Assembly: GCA_051005695.1 (NCBI GenBank)
Contig: JBPCJC010000063.1
Location: 8,641 to 72,640, forward strand
DNA from: JACCTI01 sp051005695
GTDB taxonomy: Bacteria; Verrucomicrobiota; Verrucomicrobiia; Chthoniobacterales; UBA10450
Length of the DNA stretch: 64,000 nucleotides
Direction: 5' to 3'
The notes under the pieces: model-generated
The model's input: only the letters and a program-made list of their open reading frames with translations
Told to the model about the DNA's origin: nothing
Databases searched by the model: none
In this document: one piece after another, positions 1-7,717 of the stretch
Position numbering within the stretch: position 1 is the first letter of the stretch
Layout of the letters: the number at the start of each line of letters is the position of its first letter
Translations under genes and position numbers: made by a program

Positions 1-41
1 CGTCGATGCGCAACCGGCACAGGCCGCTTTAGGATTCGCAC

Positions 42-509
42 ATGACAAATTCCATCTTCCGTATCGTCCCGCTGCCGACCGCAGTCGCTGAAGCAGCGCG
101 AGCGCAGGCTTCAGCGGGCGCGAGTGATCACGCGTTCGTCGAGGTCGACGCGCCGACCGGTTATCCGTGTCGTCATTGCTTGCAATGGGCGGAACCGGGC
201 GAGCGCGTAATTCTGTTTCCGTTTTCGTCGATCGAACCCGGCCATCCTTACTCGGAAAGCGGGCCGATTTTCGTTCACGAAAGAGATTGCCGACCGTACG
301 AAGAAACCGCCGAATACCCGGCGCAATTTCGCGCCGGCCGTGTCCTCCGCGCTTACGATGCGCAACAAAATATAATCGACGCGGTAGCGCTCAACGGCGA
401 CGCGCCCGAGAGTGTCATTACCCGACTTTTCGCAAATTCCGACACCGCATTTCTGCAGGCTCGTAGTGCCAGCCGCGGATGCTTCACCATGAGAATCGAA
501 CGCGCATGA
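42..509 (+). CDS. DUF1203 family protein
   Basis: This is a 155-residue soluble protein with no signal peptide or membrane segment. It is recognised as DUF1203 from the N-terminal FRIVPLP segment, a Cys pair at residues 43 and 46 (PCRHC), the ILFPF segment and the C-terminal RGCFTMRIER. The family has no assigned reaction. The stop codon overlaps the start of ada as ATGA at 506-509, so the two genes are probably translationally coupled. That suggests a link to alkylation repair or its regulation, but only by context. Confidence 0.85.
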   Translation: MTNSIFRIVPLPTAVAEAARAQASAGASDHAFVEVDAPTGYPCRHCLQWAEPGERVILFPFSSIEPGHPYSESGPIFVHERDCRPYEETAEYPAQFRAGRVLRAYDAQQNIIDAVALNGDAPESVITRLFANSDTAFLQARSASRGCFTMRIERA

Positions 510-1567
510 AAACAATGGAACTTCTACCACCTTCCGAAACCATGTATCGCGCACTCGTTAGCCGGGATTCCAGTTTTGAAGGAATCTTTTTCGTCGGCGT
601 GCGCACCACCGGCATTTTTTGTCGGCCCACTTGTCCGGCGAAAAAACCTGCGCGCGAGAATGTCGATTTCTTCGCGACCTCGAGTGAAGCGTTGCACGGC
701 GGTTACCGTCCGTGCCTGCGCTGCACCCCGATGGATCCGGATCAGCGGCCGCCGAAGTTAATCGAACGGCTGCGCGCGGAAGTGGAACGCGCACCCGATG
801 GCCGGTTAACGGACAAGGAACTCGCGGCGATGAAAATTGATCCATCGACCGCGCGCCGGCAATTCAAGCGGCATTACGGAATGACCTTTCAAGCTTATCA
901 CCGCGCGCGCCGGATGGGCCGCGCGCTCCGCGAAGTGCGCAAAGGGGGACGCGTCGCCGAGGTACAAAACGGCAGCGGGTTCGAATCGGCGAGCGGATTT
1001 CGCGAAGCGTTTACGCGCGTTTTTGGCGATCCGCCGACGAGTGCGAAGACACGCGCGCCGCTGTTCGCGCAACGCCTCGAGACGCCCCTGGGCGCGATGC
1101 TCGCGGTCGCGGATGATGCCGGCTTACGCTTGCTGGAGTTTACCGATCGTCGCGCGCTTGAACGCGAGCTCGGGATTTTGCGCAAGCGTTTCAAGACTAA
1201 CGTGGTCCCGGGTGACCATCCGCACTTGGAAGCGATTCGCACTCAGCTCGCGGAGTATTTCGCCGGGAAACGGACCGAGTTCGACGTCCCGCTGGCGCCG
1301 GTCGGTTCCGATTTCCAAATGCGCACCTGGGATACGTTGCGCACTATTCCGGTCGCGGAAACACGCTCGTATGGATGGATGGCGGAACGCCTCGGAATTC
1401 CCGGCGCGCAACGCGCGGTCGGGCGCGCCAACGGGACGAACATGCTTTGCATCGTCATCCCGTGTCACCGGGTAATCCGGGCGGATGGGCCGCTCTGCGG
1501 CTACGGCGGCGGCTTGTGGCGAAAGAAATGGCTCCTGGAACACGAGCGCAAGATTACCGCTCGTTAG
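506..1567 (+). CDS. ada: Ada: methylphosphotriester / O6-methylguanine-DNA methyltransferase and regulator
   Basis: This is the three-part Ada protein, 353 aa from ATG 506; an earlier in-frame ATG at 479 lies inside DUF1203. The N-terminal zinc domain has Cys39, Cys43, Cys70 and Cys73, spaced as in E. coli Ada (38, 42, 69, 72). One of these takes the methyl group from phosphotriesters. An AraC-type helix-turn-helix follows at about residues 85-180. The C-terminal methyltransferase domain carries PCHRVI with acceptor Cys320. In the family, self-methylation turns the protein into an activator of the adaptive response to alkylation. The TAG stop lies inside a copy of the dispersed octamer CTCGTTAG (1560-1567). 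The product is cytoplasmic and acts on DNA. Confidence 0.96.
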   Translation: MKTMELLPPSETMYRALVSRDSSFEGIFFVGVRTTGIFCRPTCPAKKPARENVDFFATSSEALHGGYRPCLRCTPMDPDQRPPKLIERLRAEVERAPDGRLTDKELAAMKIDPSTARRQFKRHYGMTFQAYHRARRMGRALREVRKGGRVAEVQNGSGFESASGFREAFTRVFGDPPTSAKTRAPLFAQRLETPLGAMLAVADDAGLRLLEFTDRRALERELGILRKRFKTNVVPGDHPHLEAIRTQLAEYFAGKRTEFDVPLAPVGSDFQMRTWDTLRTIPVAETRSYGWMAERLGIPGAQRAVGRANGTNMLCIVIPCHRVIRADGPLCGYGGGLWRKKWLLEHERKITAR

Positions 1568-1610
1568 GCAAAGCCACTCGTTAGGCGCACACGACAACTG
1601 AGACGCGCGC

Positions 1611-1773
1611 TGTCATCCCGAGCCGCAACGACGGCGAGGGATCTCGCAAAAAACAAATAGACCATCGCCGAACTGGCGATGTGAAAGCGTCGCTTCCGTC
1701 GCCCGATCGCCGCTCCCTGGACGCGCTGGGTGAATGGCGAGGTCCTTCGTCGTCTGCGCGACTCAGGATGACA
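1611..1773. repeat. Palindrome-ended intergenic repeat, copy 1
   Basis: The element starts TGTCATCCCGAG and ends CTCAGGATGACA, so its ends form an inverted repeat. Inner arms (GAGGGATCTCGC and GCGAGGTCCTTCG) are also partly complementary. Two related copies lie at 46950-47072 and 53188-53340, all in gaps between genes. It probably folds as a long hairpin in RNA or cruciform DNA. It is MITE- or REP-like and carries no ORF. The rest of this 250-bp gap holds two direct copies of CTCGTTAGGC (1560 and 1577) and nothing else I can identify. Confidence 0.7.
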
Positions 1774-1820
1774 CGGAAGACCACGCGCGCGCTTTGAAAG
1801 AAAACGCACGCCGTGTTTCA

Positions 1821-2447
1821 CTAAAAAGAAAAGCCCACGCCCAAGCTGCCGCCGCCGGTATCGATACCGTAGTTCGGGAGTTTGATGGTCGCGTTCGAGA
1901 GGTGGCGATAGGTGCCTTCCGCGACGATCGACCAGCGTGAGTTCAGCATGAAGCGCGTTCCGATGCTCGCCTGCAAATTAAATTCCACCGGCAGACTAAC
2001 GAGTCCTCGCGATTCGGAGTTCGAGATATCGGTGTAAACGCCGCCGCCACCGACTTGCAGGTAAGGCACCACGACCGCGTCCGGTTGGACGAAGTTGTAA
2101 CGGAAAAGCAGGCTGAGGCCGCCGAGGAAATTCCCCGGTCCGTCGAAAATCCCGCCGGCGAAAACTTCGCCGAGAAGCTCGAAGTTCCCGCGCAGAATCC
2201 CCGGGCCGCGAGGGCTGTAAGTCATCCAGCCGAGGCGCAGGCTATCGACTGCGTAATCGACTGCCGGGCGATTGTTTTGGGTGGTGTCGAAGAAAAAGAA
2301 CGCGCCCGCGACATCCTGAAATTCGTGCGCGCCTTTCGCGAAAGGGTCGGTGTCCATCTGCCGGCGATACGGTCCTTCGCCCGCCTGCAAACCCGCGCAG
2401 GTCGTGAGGGTGGCGGCCAAACATCCCGCGATGGCTTTGATTTTCAC
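1821..2447 (-). CDS. PagL-like lipid A 3-O-deacylase (acyloxyacyl hydrolase)
   Basis: This is an outer-membrane beta-barrel enzyme expected to remove an acyl chain from lipid A. I chose a GTG start at 2447, giving 208 aa with a signal peptide (VKIKAIAGCL to about LQAGEG). The upstream ATG at 2747 would add 100 residues of unrelated sequence that overlaps the divergent gene. The C-terminal end has the PagL signature: YRHLSNA with catalytic His182 and Ser184, then PNYGID, and a last beta strand ending in Phe as outer-membrane barrels do. Alternating hydrophobic strands fill the middle. It is divergent from the phosphodiesterase-like gene at 2547. Confidence 0.85.
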   Translation of the reverse strand: MKIKAIAGCLAATLTTCAGLQAGEGPYRRQMDTDPFAKGAHEFQDVAGAFFFFDTTQNNRPAVDYAVDSLRLGWMTYSPRGPGILRGNFELLGEVFAGGIFDGPGNFLGGLSLLFRYNFVQPDAVVVPYLQVGGGGVYTDISNSESRGLVSLPVEFNLQASIGTRFMLNSRWSIVAEGTYRHLSNATIKLPNYGIDTGGGSLGVGFSF

Positions 2448-2546
2448 TCCGCGGCGATGGGAAGCCACCGTGGGTGCTTTGTCAATTCGCAGCCGCACCG
2501 CGAGTTCACTTGCCTGTGCGGCAGCGATTAGCTCCACTGCTGGCCG

Positions 2547-4094
2547 ATGATTGCGAGCATCCGACGCGGCGGGCTTCTCTTTTTCTCGAGCGCATTTCTT
2601 CTGACTGCGCCGATCACTGCGCACGCAAAGGCGGAGCACATCGTCCTGGTGGTCTGGGACGGGATGCGGCCGGATTTCGTGACCGAAGCGAACGCTCCGA
2701 CGCTCTGGGCGCTCGCCCACGCCGGGGTCACCTTCCGCCGTCATCATTCAGTTTATCCCAGCCTAACGAATGTTAACTCGACCGTTTTCGCCACCGGCGT
2801 GTTACCGAATCGCAGCGGGTTGCTGGCGAATTACGAATATCGTCCGGCGCTGGATCCGTTGAAATTCATCCGGACCGATAACCCCTCCGTCACGACCAAG
2901 GGCGACCAGCTGAGCGGCGGACATTACCTGGAGGTCCCGACGATTGCAGAGACGATTCGCGCCGCCGGTGGCCGCACGGCAATCGCCGGTGGCAAAACGA
3001 CCACGCTCTTGCACGACCGCAATGCGATCGGCGACAGCGTGGTGCTGTTTTCCGGCGAAACGTTGCCGGCGAGCGCGCTCGTGCCGATCGAAAAATTGCT
3101 CGGTCCCTTTCCTGATCGCAGCCACGTTCCCGGCGCCGCCGGCGATCGCTGGACGACGCGCGCCCTAACGGAAGTCTTGTGGCAAAAAGATGTGCCGCGC
3201 TATTCCGTTCTCTGGTTGAGCGAACCGGATCGCAGCCAACACGCCAGCGGTCCCGGCTCGAAGGCCGCGCTCGATGGGATTAAATCGTCGGACGAAAATC
3301 TCGCCCTGCTGCTGTACGCGCTCGACGCGAAAGGTGTGCGCGAAAAAACGGACGTGTTCGTCGTTTCCGATCACGGATTCTCGACTATCGAAAGCGCGAT
3401 CGATTTGCGTGACCGGCTCGCGAGCGCGGGGTTCGAAGTCCTCGCGGAGAGTGAGGCCTCGGAAAAAAACGGCACGCTGCGCGTGGTCAGCAACGGCGGG
3501 TTGGCGCTGTTTTACATAACCGGTCACGACGCCGTCGTGAGCAAGCGACTGGCGGAATGGCTCCAGCAAACCGATTTCGCCGGCGTGCTTTTTTCGCGCC
3601 GTGAAATCGAAGGGACATTCGGCTTGGACAGGCTGCACCTCGACACTGCGAACGCGCCCGATGTCATGATGTCATTTCGCTGGAAAGATCAACGCACCGA
3701 AAACGGAAACCCGGGAATAATTTTCTCGATGAAGACGGCGGACCCGGTCGTCGGCACGCACGGGACCTTGAGCAAGTTCGACCTGCATAACCTGCTCATC
3801 GCGGCCGGGCCCGACTTCTCGCGCGGGACGACCGACGAATTACCGACGAGCAATCTCGACCTCGTGCCGACGATGGCGCATCTCCTCGGCCTAACGATAC
3901 CCGGGCGGTTGGACGGCCGGATTTTGTCGGAAGCGCTGCCTAACGAGAGCAAGAAATTGCCGTTGGTGAAAAAAGAAACGGTGGAGACAACGCGCACATT
4001 TCCCGGAGGCGTCTGGCGGCAATATCTTCAGCTCTCGAAGATCGGCCCCGAAGTTTATGTCGACGAAGGCAACGGCGAGCTGCGGCCGAAGTAA
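2547..4094 (+). CDS. Secreted alkaline-phosphatase superfamily phosphodiesterase (type I PDE / NPP-like)
   Basis: This 515-aa protein has a signal peptide ending near residue 28 (ITAHAKA). The metal site starts with VVWDGMRPD (Asp38). The nucleophile is probably Thr73 in YPSLTNVN, as in nucleotide pyrophosphatases. Later ligands are visible in EPDRSQH and VVSDHGF, and a further His in VVGTHG. It should hydrolyse phosphodiester or phosphomonoester bonds in the periplasm or outside the cell, using two divalent metals. The substrate cannot be told from sequence. It stands alone, ending 7 bp before the convergent glgA gene. Confidence 0.85.
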   Translation: MIASIRRGGLLFFSSAFLLTAPITAHAKAEHIVLVVWDGMRPDFVTEANAPTLWALAHAGVTFRRHHSVYPSLTNVNSTVFATGVLPNRSGLLANYEYRPALDPLKFIRTDNPSVTTKGDQLSGGHYLEVPTIAETIRAAGGRTAIAGGKTTTLLHDRNAIGDSVVLFSGETLPASALVPIEKLLGPFPDRSHVPGAAGDRWTTRALTEVLWQKDVPRYSVLWLSEPDRSQHASGPGSKAALDGIKSSDENLALLLYALDAKGVREKTDVFVVSDHGFSTIESAIDLRDRLASAGFEVLAESEASEKNGTLRVVSNGGLALFYITGHDAVVSKRLAEWLQQTDFAGVLFSRREIEGTFGLDRLHLDTANAPDVMMSFRWKDQRTENGNPGIIFSMKTADPVVGTHGTLSKFDLHNLLIAAGPDFSRGTTDELPTSNLDLVPTMAHLLGLTIPGRLDGRILSEALPNESKKLPLVKKETVETTRTFPGGVWRQYLQLSKIGPEVYVDEGNGELRPK

Positions 4095-4101
4095 TTCTCC
4101 C

Positions 4102-5310
4102 TCACTTCGCGCGCAGGAGTGATTGGTAAAGCGCCTTCGTTTCCGCGGCGATCGACGCCCAGCTGAACTTCGCTTCCGCACGCTGGCGACCGGCGCGGCC
4201 GAAACGAGCGCGCAGCTCGGGGTCGGCCATCAATTGATTGACGCGCGCGGCCAGGTCACGCTCGAATTTGGCCGCGTTTTTCGGCGCGAATGGACTCTCT
4301 GATTCCTGTTCGAGCGGAACGAGAAAGCCGGTTTCGCCATCGACGACCACTTCCTTGATTCCGCCGACTGCGCTCGCGACCACGGCCGTCTCGCAGGCCA
4401 TCGCTTCGAGGTTAATGATACCGAACGGTTCGTAAACCGATGGGCAGCAAAAGACGGCGGCACGCGAGTAGAGTTCGATCACGCTTTTTTTGTCCACCAT
4501 CTCGCGCACCCAAATAATCCCGGGCCTTTGCCGGCTCATCTCGGCGACGGCGTTTTCCATTTCACGGCCGATCTCCGGCGTGTCCGGCGCGCCCGCGCAA
4601 AGCACAATCTGGAAACCATCGGCCATGTGCGCGATCGCACGGACGAGATGGATGATTCCTTTTTGCCGAGTGATGCGGCCGACAAACAAAAGAAACGGCT
4701 GCACCGGATCGATCCCGTAACGCTCAAGTGCGCCGCCGTTTTTTACGGGCCGATATTCCTCGAGGTCGATGCCGTTGTAGATTACGTGCAAACGCTCGGG
4801 CGAAATCTTGAACAACTTTTCGAGATCGCGTTTTGTCTCCGCCGAAACTGCAATCACCGCATCGGCCATTTCGAGTGCGGTCTTTTCCAGCCAGACGGTA
4901 AAGTCGTAACCGCCGGCAAGTTGTTCGCGTTTCCACGGCCGGAGCGGCTCCAGTGAATGGACCGTGATGACGAGCGGGACCCCATAATTTTTCTGCGCGA
5001 GAATCCCGCCAAAATGCGCATACCAAGTGTGGCAATGGACTAGGTCAGCATCGATCTCGGTGGTGTTGAAAGCGGTGCAGCGCTCGATCGCGCCAAAGAC
5101 CGAGCGCAGCGGCGGCGGACAAGTGTATCCGCGCGCATCGAGCTCGAATCCGCGCACCCGCAGATTGCCGGCGGTGAGGTCTTGATCACCGAAACAACGC
5201 ACTTCGACCGGCATCGTTTTCGCGAGCTCGCGTGAAAGATAATCCACGTGCACGCCGGCTCCGCCATAAACGTTTGGCGGATACTCGTTAGTCAAAAAGA
5301 GCGGCTTCAT
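4102..5310 (-). CDS. glgA: Glycogen synthase, GT4 (actinobacterial) type
   Basis: This 402-aa GT-B glycosyltransferase belongs to the GT4-type glycogen synthase group. It begins FLTNEYPPNVYGGAGVHV, the donor and acceptor loop characteristic of the family. It also shows HTWYAHFGG, VIYNGIDLEEY at the domain junction, and the C-terminal sugar-nucleotide site VCCPSVYEPFGIINLEAMAC (E-x7-E type). It makes alpha-1,4-glucan or maltose-1-phosphate-type products in the cytoplasm. There are no other glycogen genes nearby. The next minus-strand gene downstream in coordinate is a universal stress protein, separated by 70 bp. The start ATG 5310 is well placed for the family's N-terminus. Confidence 0.88.
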   Translation of the reverse strand: MKPLFLTNEYPPNVYGGAGVHVDYLSRELAKTMPVEVRCFGDQDLTAGNLRVRGFELDARGYTCPPPLRSVFGAIERCTAFNTTEIDADLVHCHTWYAHFGGILAQKNYGVPLVITVHSLEPLRPWKREQLAGGYDFTVWLEKTALEMADAVIAVSAETKRDLEKLFKISPERLHVIYNGIDLEEYRPVKNGGALERYGIDPVQPFLLFVGRITRQKGIIHLVRAIAHMADGFQIVLCAGAPDTPEIGREMENAVAEMSRQRPGIIWVREMVDKKSVIELYSRAAVFCCPSVYEPFGIINLEAMACETAVVASAVGGIKEVVVDGETGFLVPLEQESESPFAPKNAAKFERDLAARVNQLMADPELRARFGRAGRQRAEAKFSWASIAAETKALYQSLLRAK

Positions 5311-5380
5311 TTCCGCAGGCAGCTAAGCGCGGGCGGGAAGGATCTGCACGCGCTTTCCGCGCGGCCGCGAAACCGCGCGC

Positions 5381-5806
5381 TCAGCTTTTCACTTTCAGGA
5401 GGAGCACCGGAAGGTCGACGCTGTGCCGAACTTTATCCGCGGTGCTGCCGTAGAGAACATCGCCGATGAAGCGATGCCCATGCGTGCTCATCGCGATCAA
5501 GTCGGCCGCAGATTCGCCGGCGAGTTTGATGATCTCGGCCGCCGGATCACCCATCGCGAGGACGGAACTTACCTGGAAACCTTCCGCTTCCAGTTCGCGC
5601 GCGAGCGCGGCGAGATAATCGCGGTCCGCCTTCATCTCCTCGCTTTCCTGGAGTTTGAGCTGCTCGAAATTCCGCGCCGCCCAGCCGTCAGCCACGTGCA
5701 CGAGTAAGAGCCGGGCGCCGGTCAATTTCGCCAGCGGGCGGATGTGCTGCAAAATCGTCTGGTCGGTCGGGCGATTTTCGACCGGGACAAGAATCGTTTT
5801 GTACAT
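5381..5806 (-). CDS. Universal stress protein, UspA family
   Basis: This 141-aa single Usp domain begins MYKTILVPVENR. It has the ATP-binding pattern near the end: MSTHGHRFIGDVLYGSTADKV (G-2x-G-9x-G-S/T), then VDLPVLLLK. It is therefore likely an ATP-binding Usp. A longer reading frame extends to 6109 but lies inside mntH in another frame, so the start at 5806 is preferred. It follows mntH by 11 bp on the same strand and is probably co-transcribed with it, which would place it under the MntR operator. Confidence 0.92.
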   Translation of the reverse strand: MYKTILVPVENRPTDQTILQHIRPLAKLTGARLLLVHVADGWAARNFEQLKLQESEEMKADRDYLAALARELEAEGFQVSSVLAMGDPAAEIIKLAGESAADLIAMSTHGHRFIGDVLYGSTADKVRHSVDLPVLLLKVKS

Positions 5807-5817
5807 AAGCGGCGCGT

Positions 5818-7179
5818 TTAAGTGAACCAACTCCGCACCGACTGCGCGAGCAACCAGGCATTCAAAATTGCAATGACCCCGGCGATCAACCACGCCGTCG
5901 CCTGAAGCAGACGGCCGTTTACAAACTCGCCCATTTTCAATTTGCTTCCGGTGAACAGGACCAGCGGGACGACCGCGAAGCTCAGTTGCAGGCTCAGGAT
6001 TACCTGGCTGAGGACGAGCAAATCGGTCGTGCCTCTTTCGCCGTAAAGACTGGTCACGATCACAGCCGGGACGATCGCGATGCCGCGCGTGATCAAACGC
6101 CGGAGCCACGGACGAATGCGAAGATTGAGGAAACCTTCCATCACGATCTGGCCGGCGAGCGTGCCGGTGAGGGTGGAGTTTTGGCCGGAAGCGAGGAGCG
6201 CGAGGGCGAAGAGCGCGCTCGCTCCCGTCACGCCAAGCAGGGGCGAAAGCAACTTGTAGGCGTCCTGGATTTCCGCGATGTCATTGCGCCCGCGCGAATA
6301 AAACGTGGCTGCGGAAACGATCAGGATGGCGGCGTTAATGAAAAGCGCGAACATCAGCGCGATCGTCGATTCGATGGTGGCGAACTTGATCGCTTCGCGT
6401 TTGCCGCCCGCGTTCAATTCATAACGTCGGGTCTGCACGATCGACGAATGCAGATAAAGATTATGCGGCATCACCGTGGCCCCGAGAATGCCGATCGCGA
6501 GGTAGAGCATGCCCGGATCGGTGATAATTTTGGTTGTCGGCACAAAGCCCTGGGCGATCCCGAGCAAGTCAGGACGCGAGACGAACAACTCCCAGGCAAA
6601 GCAACCGCCGATGACCATGATCAGGGTGATGACCAGCGCCTCGATGTAACGAAAACCTTTGTTCTGCAAAAACAGCACCACCAGGACGTCGAACGCCGTT
6701 ACGCAGACACCCACGAGCAGTGGAATTTTGAATAGGAGATTGAGCGCGATCGCCGAGCCGATCACTTCCGCGAGATCGCAGGCGGCAATCGCCAGTTCGC
6801 AGATGAACCAGAGCATGTAGGAAACCGGCCGGCTGTAGTGGTCGCGACAGGCCTGCGCGAGATCACGGCCGGTCACGATCCCGAGCTTGAGCGACAGCGC
6901 CTGGAGCAGGATCGCCATCAGGTTGGAGATCATGATCACCGACAGGAGCGCGTAGTTGTACTTCGAGCCGCCGGCGAGATCGGTCGCCCAATTGCCGGGG
7001 TCCATGTAACCAACCGCGACCAGAAAACCGGGACCGGCGAAGGCCAAAAGCTTGCGCAGGAAACCAGCGTTCGCCGGGACGAGAAGGCTCCGGTGGACCT
7101 CCGAAAGACTGGGAAGCTCCGGCTGGGAATGGAAGCCTTCCGCGCGGTGCAGAGCTTCCGATTCGCCAGAATTAGGCAT
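5818..7179 (-). CDS. mntH: Nramp-family proton-coupled manganese (divalent metal) importer
   Basis: This 453-aa membrane protein has about 11 helices. Metal-binding motifs are clear: DPGN at residues 60-63 in the first helix and MPHN at 237-240 in the sixth. It imports Mn(II), and possibly Fe(II), across the inner membrane. It is divergent from mntR, with a perfect 18-bp palindrome at 7170-7187 that overlaps this start codon. Either the mRNA is nearly leaderless and the operator lies at the transcription start, or translation starts further in (for example GTG at codon 28), since the first 35 residues are not part of the Nramp fold. The gene contains no CTCGTTAG octamers. Confidence 0.95.
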   Translation of the reverse strand: MPNSGESEALHRAEGFHSQPELPSLSEVHRSLLVPANAGFLRKLLAFAGPGFLVAVGYMDPGNWATDLAGGSKYNYALLSVIMISNLMAILLQALSLKLGIVTGRDLAQACRDHYSRPVSYMLWFICELAIAACDLAEVIGSAIALNLLFKIPLLVGVCVTAFDVLVVLFLQNKGFRYIEALVITLIMVIGGCFAWELFVSRPDLLGIAQGFVPTTKIITDPGMLYLAIGILGATVMPHNLYLHSSIVQTRRYELNAGGKREAIKFATIESTIALMFALFINAAILIVSAATFYSRGRNDIAEIQDAYKLLSPLLGVTGASALFALALLASGQNSTLTGTLAGQIVMEGFLNLRIRPWLRRLITRGIAIVPAVIVTSLYGERGTTDLLVLSQVILSLQLSFAVVPLVLFTGSKLKMGEFVNGRLLQATAWLIAGVIAILNAWLLAQSVRSWFT

Positions 7180-7187
7180 GCCTAATT
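7170..7187. promoter_or_regulatory. MntR operator (DtxR-type palindrome)
   Basis: The sequence AATTAGGCATGCCTAATT is a perfect 18-bp inverted repeat with TTAGG/CCTAA half-sites, as DtxR-family repressors prefer. It sits between mntH and mntR and includes the annotated mntH ATG at its centre. Manganese-loaded MntR is expected to bind here and shut off mntH, and possibly its own gene. That the site is an operator is inference from position and symmetry. Confidence 0.75.
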
Positions 7188-7210
7188 TAGTTGTGGCATC
7201 CTATGAATAT

Positions 7211-7238
7211 GTCAATCATTAAATAAAATTTGATTGAC
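7211..7238. promoter_or_regulatory. Second inverted repeat in the mntH-mntR promoter region
   Basis: Arms GTCAATCA (7211-7218) and TGATTGAC (7231-7238) are perfect complements around a 12-bp AT-rich spacer. The stretch 7190-7238 is the most AT-rich in the region and probably holds the divergent promoters. The repeat could be a second operator or an RNA hairpin. Because it covers the TTG at 7230, it argues for the mntR start at 7269. Confidence 0.45.
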
Positions 7239-7268
7239 CAAGTCCGCACTTTCCCGCCTAGTTCCCCC

Positions 7269-7700
7269 GTGCCCGTGCGGACTCCAGCTGCTCGCAATTC
7301 CACCGCGGTCGAGGATTACCTCGAGCGCATCCTCGAGCTCATTGACTCCAAGGGTTACGCGCGGGTGGTCGATATCGCCACGAGCTTAAAGATTTCCCAG
7401 GCGAGCGTGACCAACATGGTGCAACGCCTCGATAGCGATGGCTTGCTCAAATACGAAAAATATCGCGGGCTGGTCCTGACCAGTGCCGGCGAAGCCCTTG
7501 CCCGTAAGATCGCGCAGCGGCACGAGCTCCTGACCGATTTTCTCCAACTGCTCGGGGTCGATCAACGCGTGATCGATCACGACGTCGAAGGAATGGAACA
7601 TCACGTCAGTCCGGCAACCCTGCGTGCGATCACCGCGCTGACCGAACAGCTGCGGCGGCGTCCCGCACTGGTCGCGCGGTTAAACCGGAGCAGACGCTAA
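7269..7700 (+). CDS. mntR: MntR: manganese-responsive DtxR-family repressor
   Basis: From GTG 7269 this is a 143-aa protein with an N-terminal winged helix (about residues 14-75, with GYARVVDIA and SQASVTNMVQRL) and a dimerisation domain. All six metal ligands known from Bacillus subtilis MntR are kept at a constant offset of +8: Asp16, Glu19, His85, Glu107, Glu110 and His111. That makes it a true Mn sensor and supports this start over TTG 7230. It has no C-terminal SH3/FeoA domain. It is divergent from mntH and likely represses it through the palindrome at 7170. Confidence 0.93.
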   Translation: MPVRTPAARNSTAVEDYLERILELIDSKGYARVVDIATSLKISQASVTNMVQRLDSDGLLKYEKYRGLVLTSAGEALARKIAQRHELLTDFLQLLGVDQRVIDHDVEGMEHHVSPATLRAITALTEQLRRRPALVARLNRSRR

Positions 7701-7717
7701 CGCGTCCGCGGTTTGCC

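Noticed and set aside
2448..2747. N-terminal extension of the PagL-like gene to ATG 2747
   Set aside because: The extra 100 residues are charged and unlike any signal or barrel, and they overlap the divergent phosphodiesterase gene. A GTG at 2447 precedes a clean signal peptide.
5807..6109. Extension of the universal stress protein to 6109
   Set aside because: The added part lies inside mntH in another frame and is rich in Arg and Pro. The family starts at MYKTILVPV.
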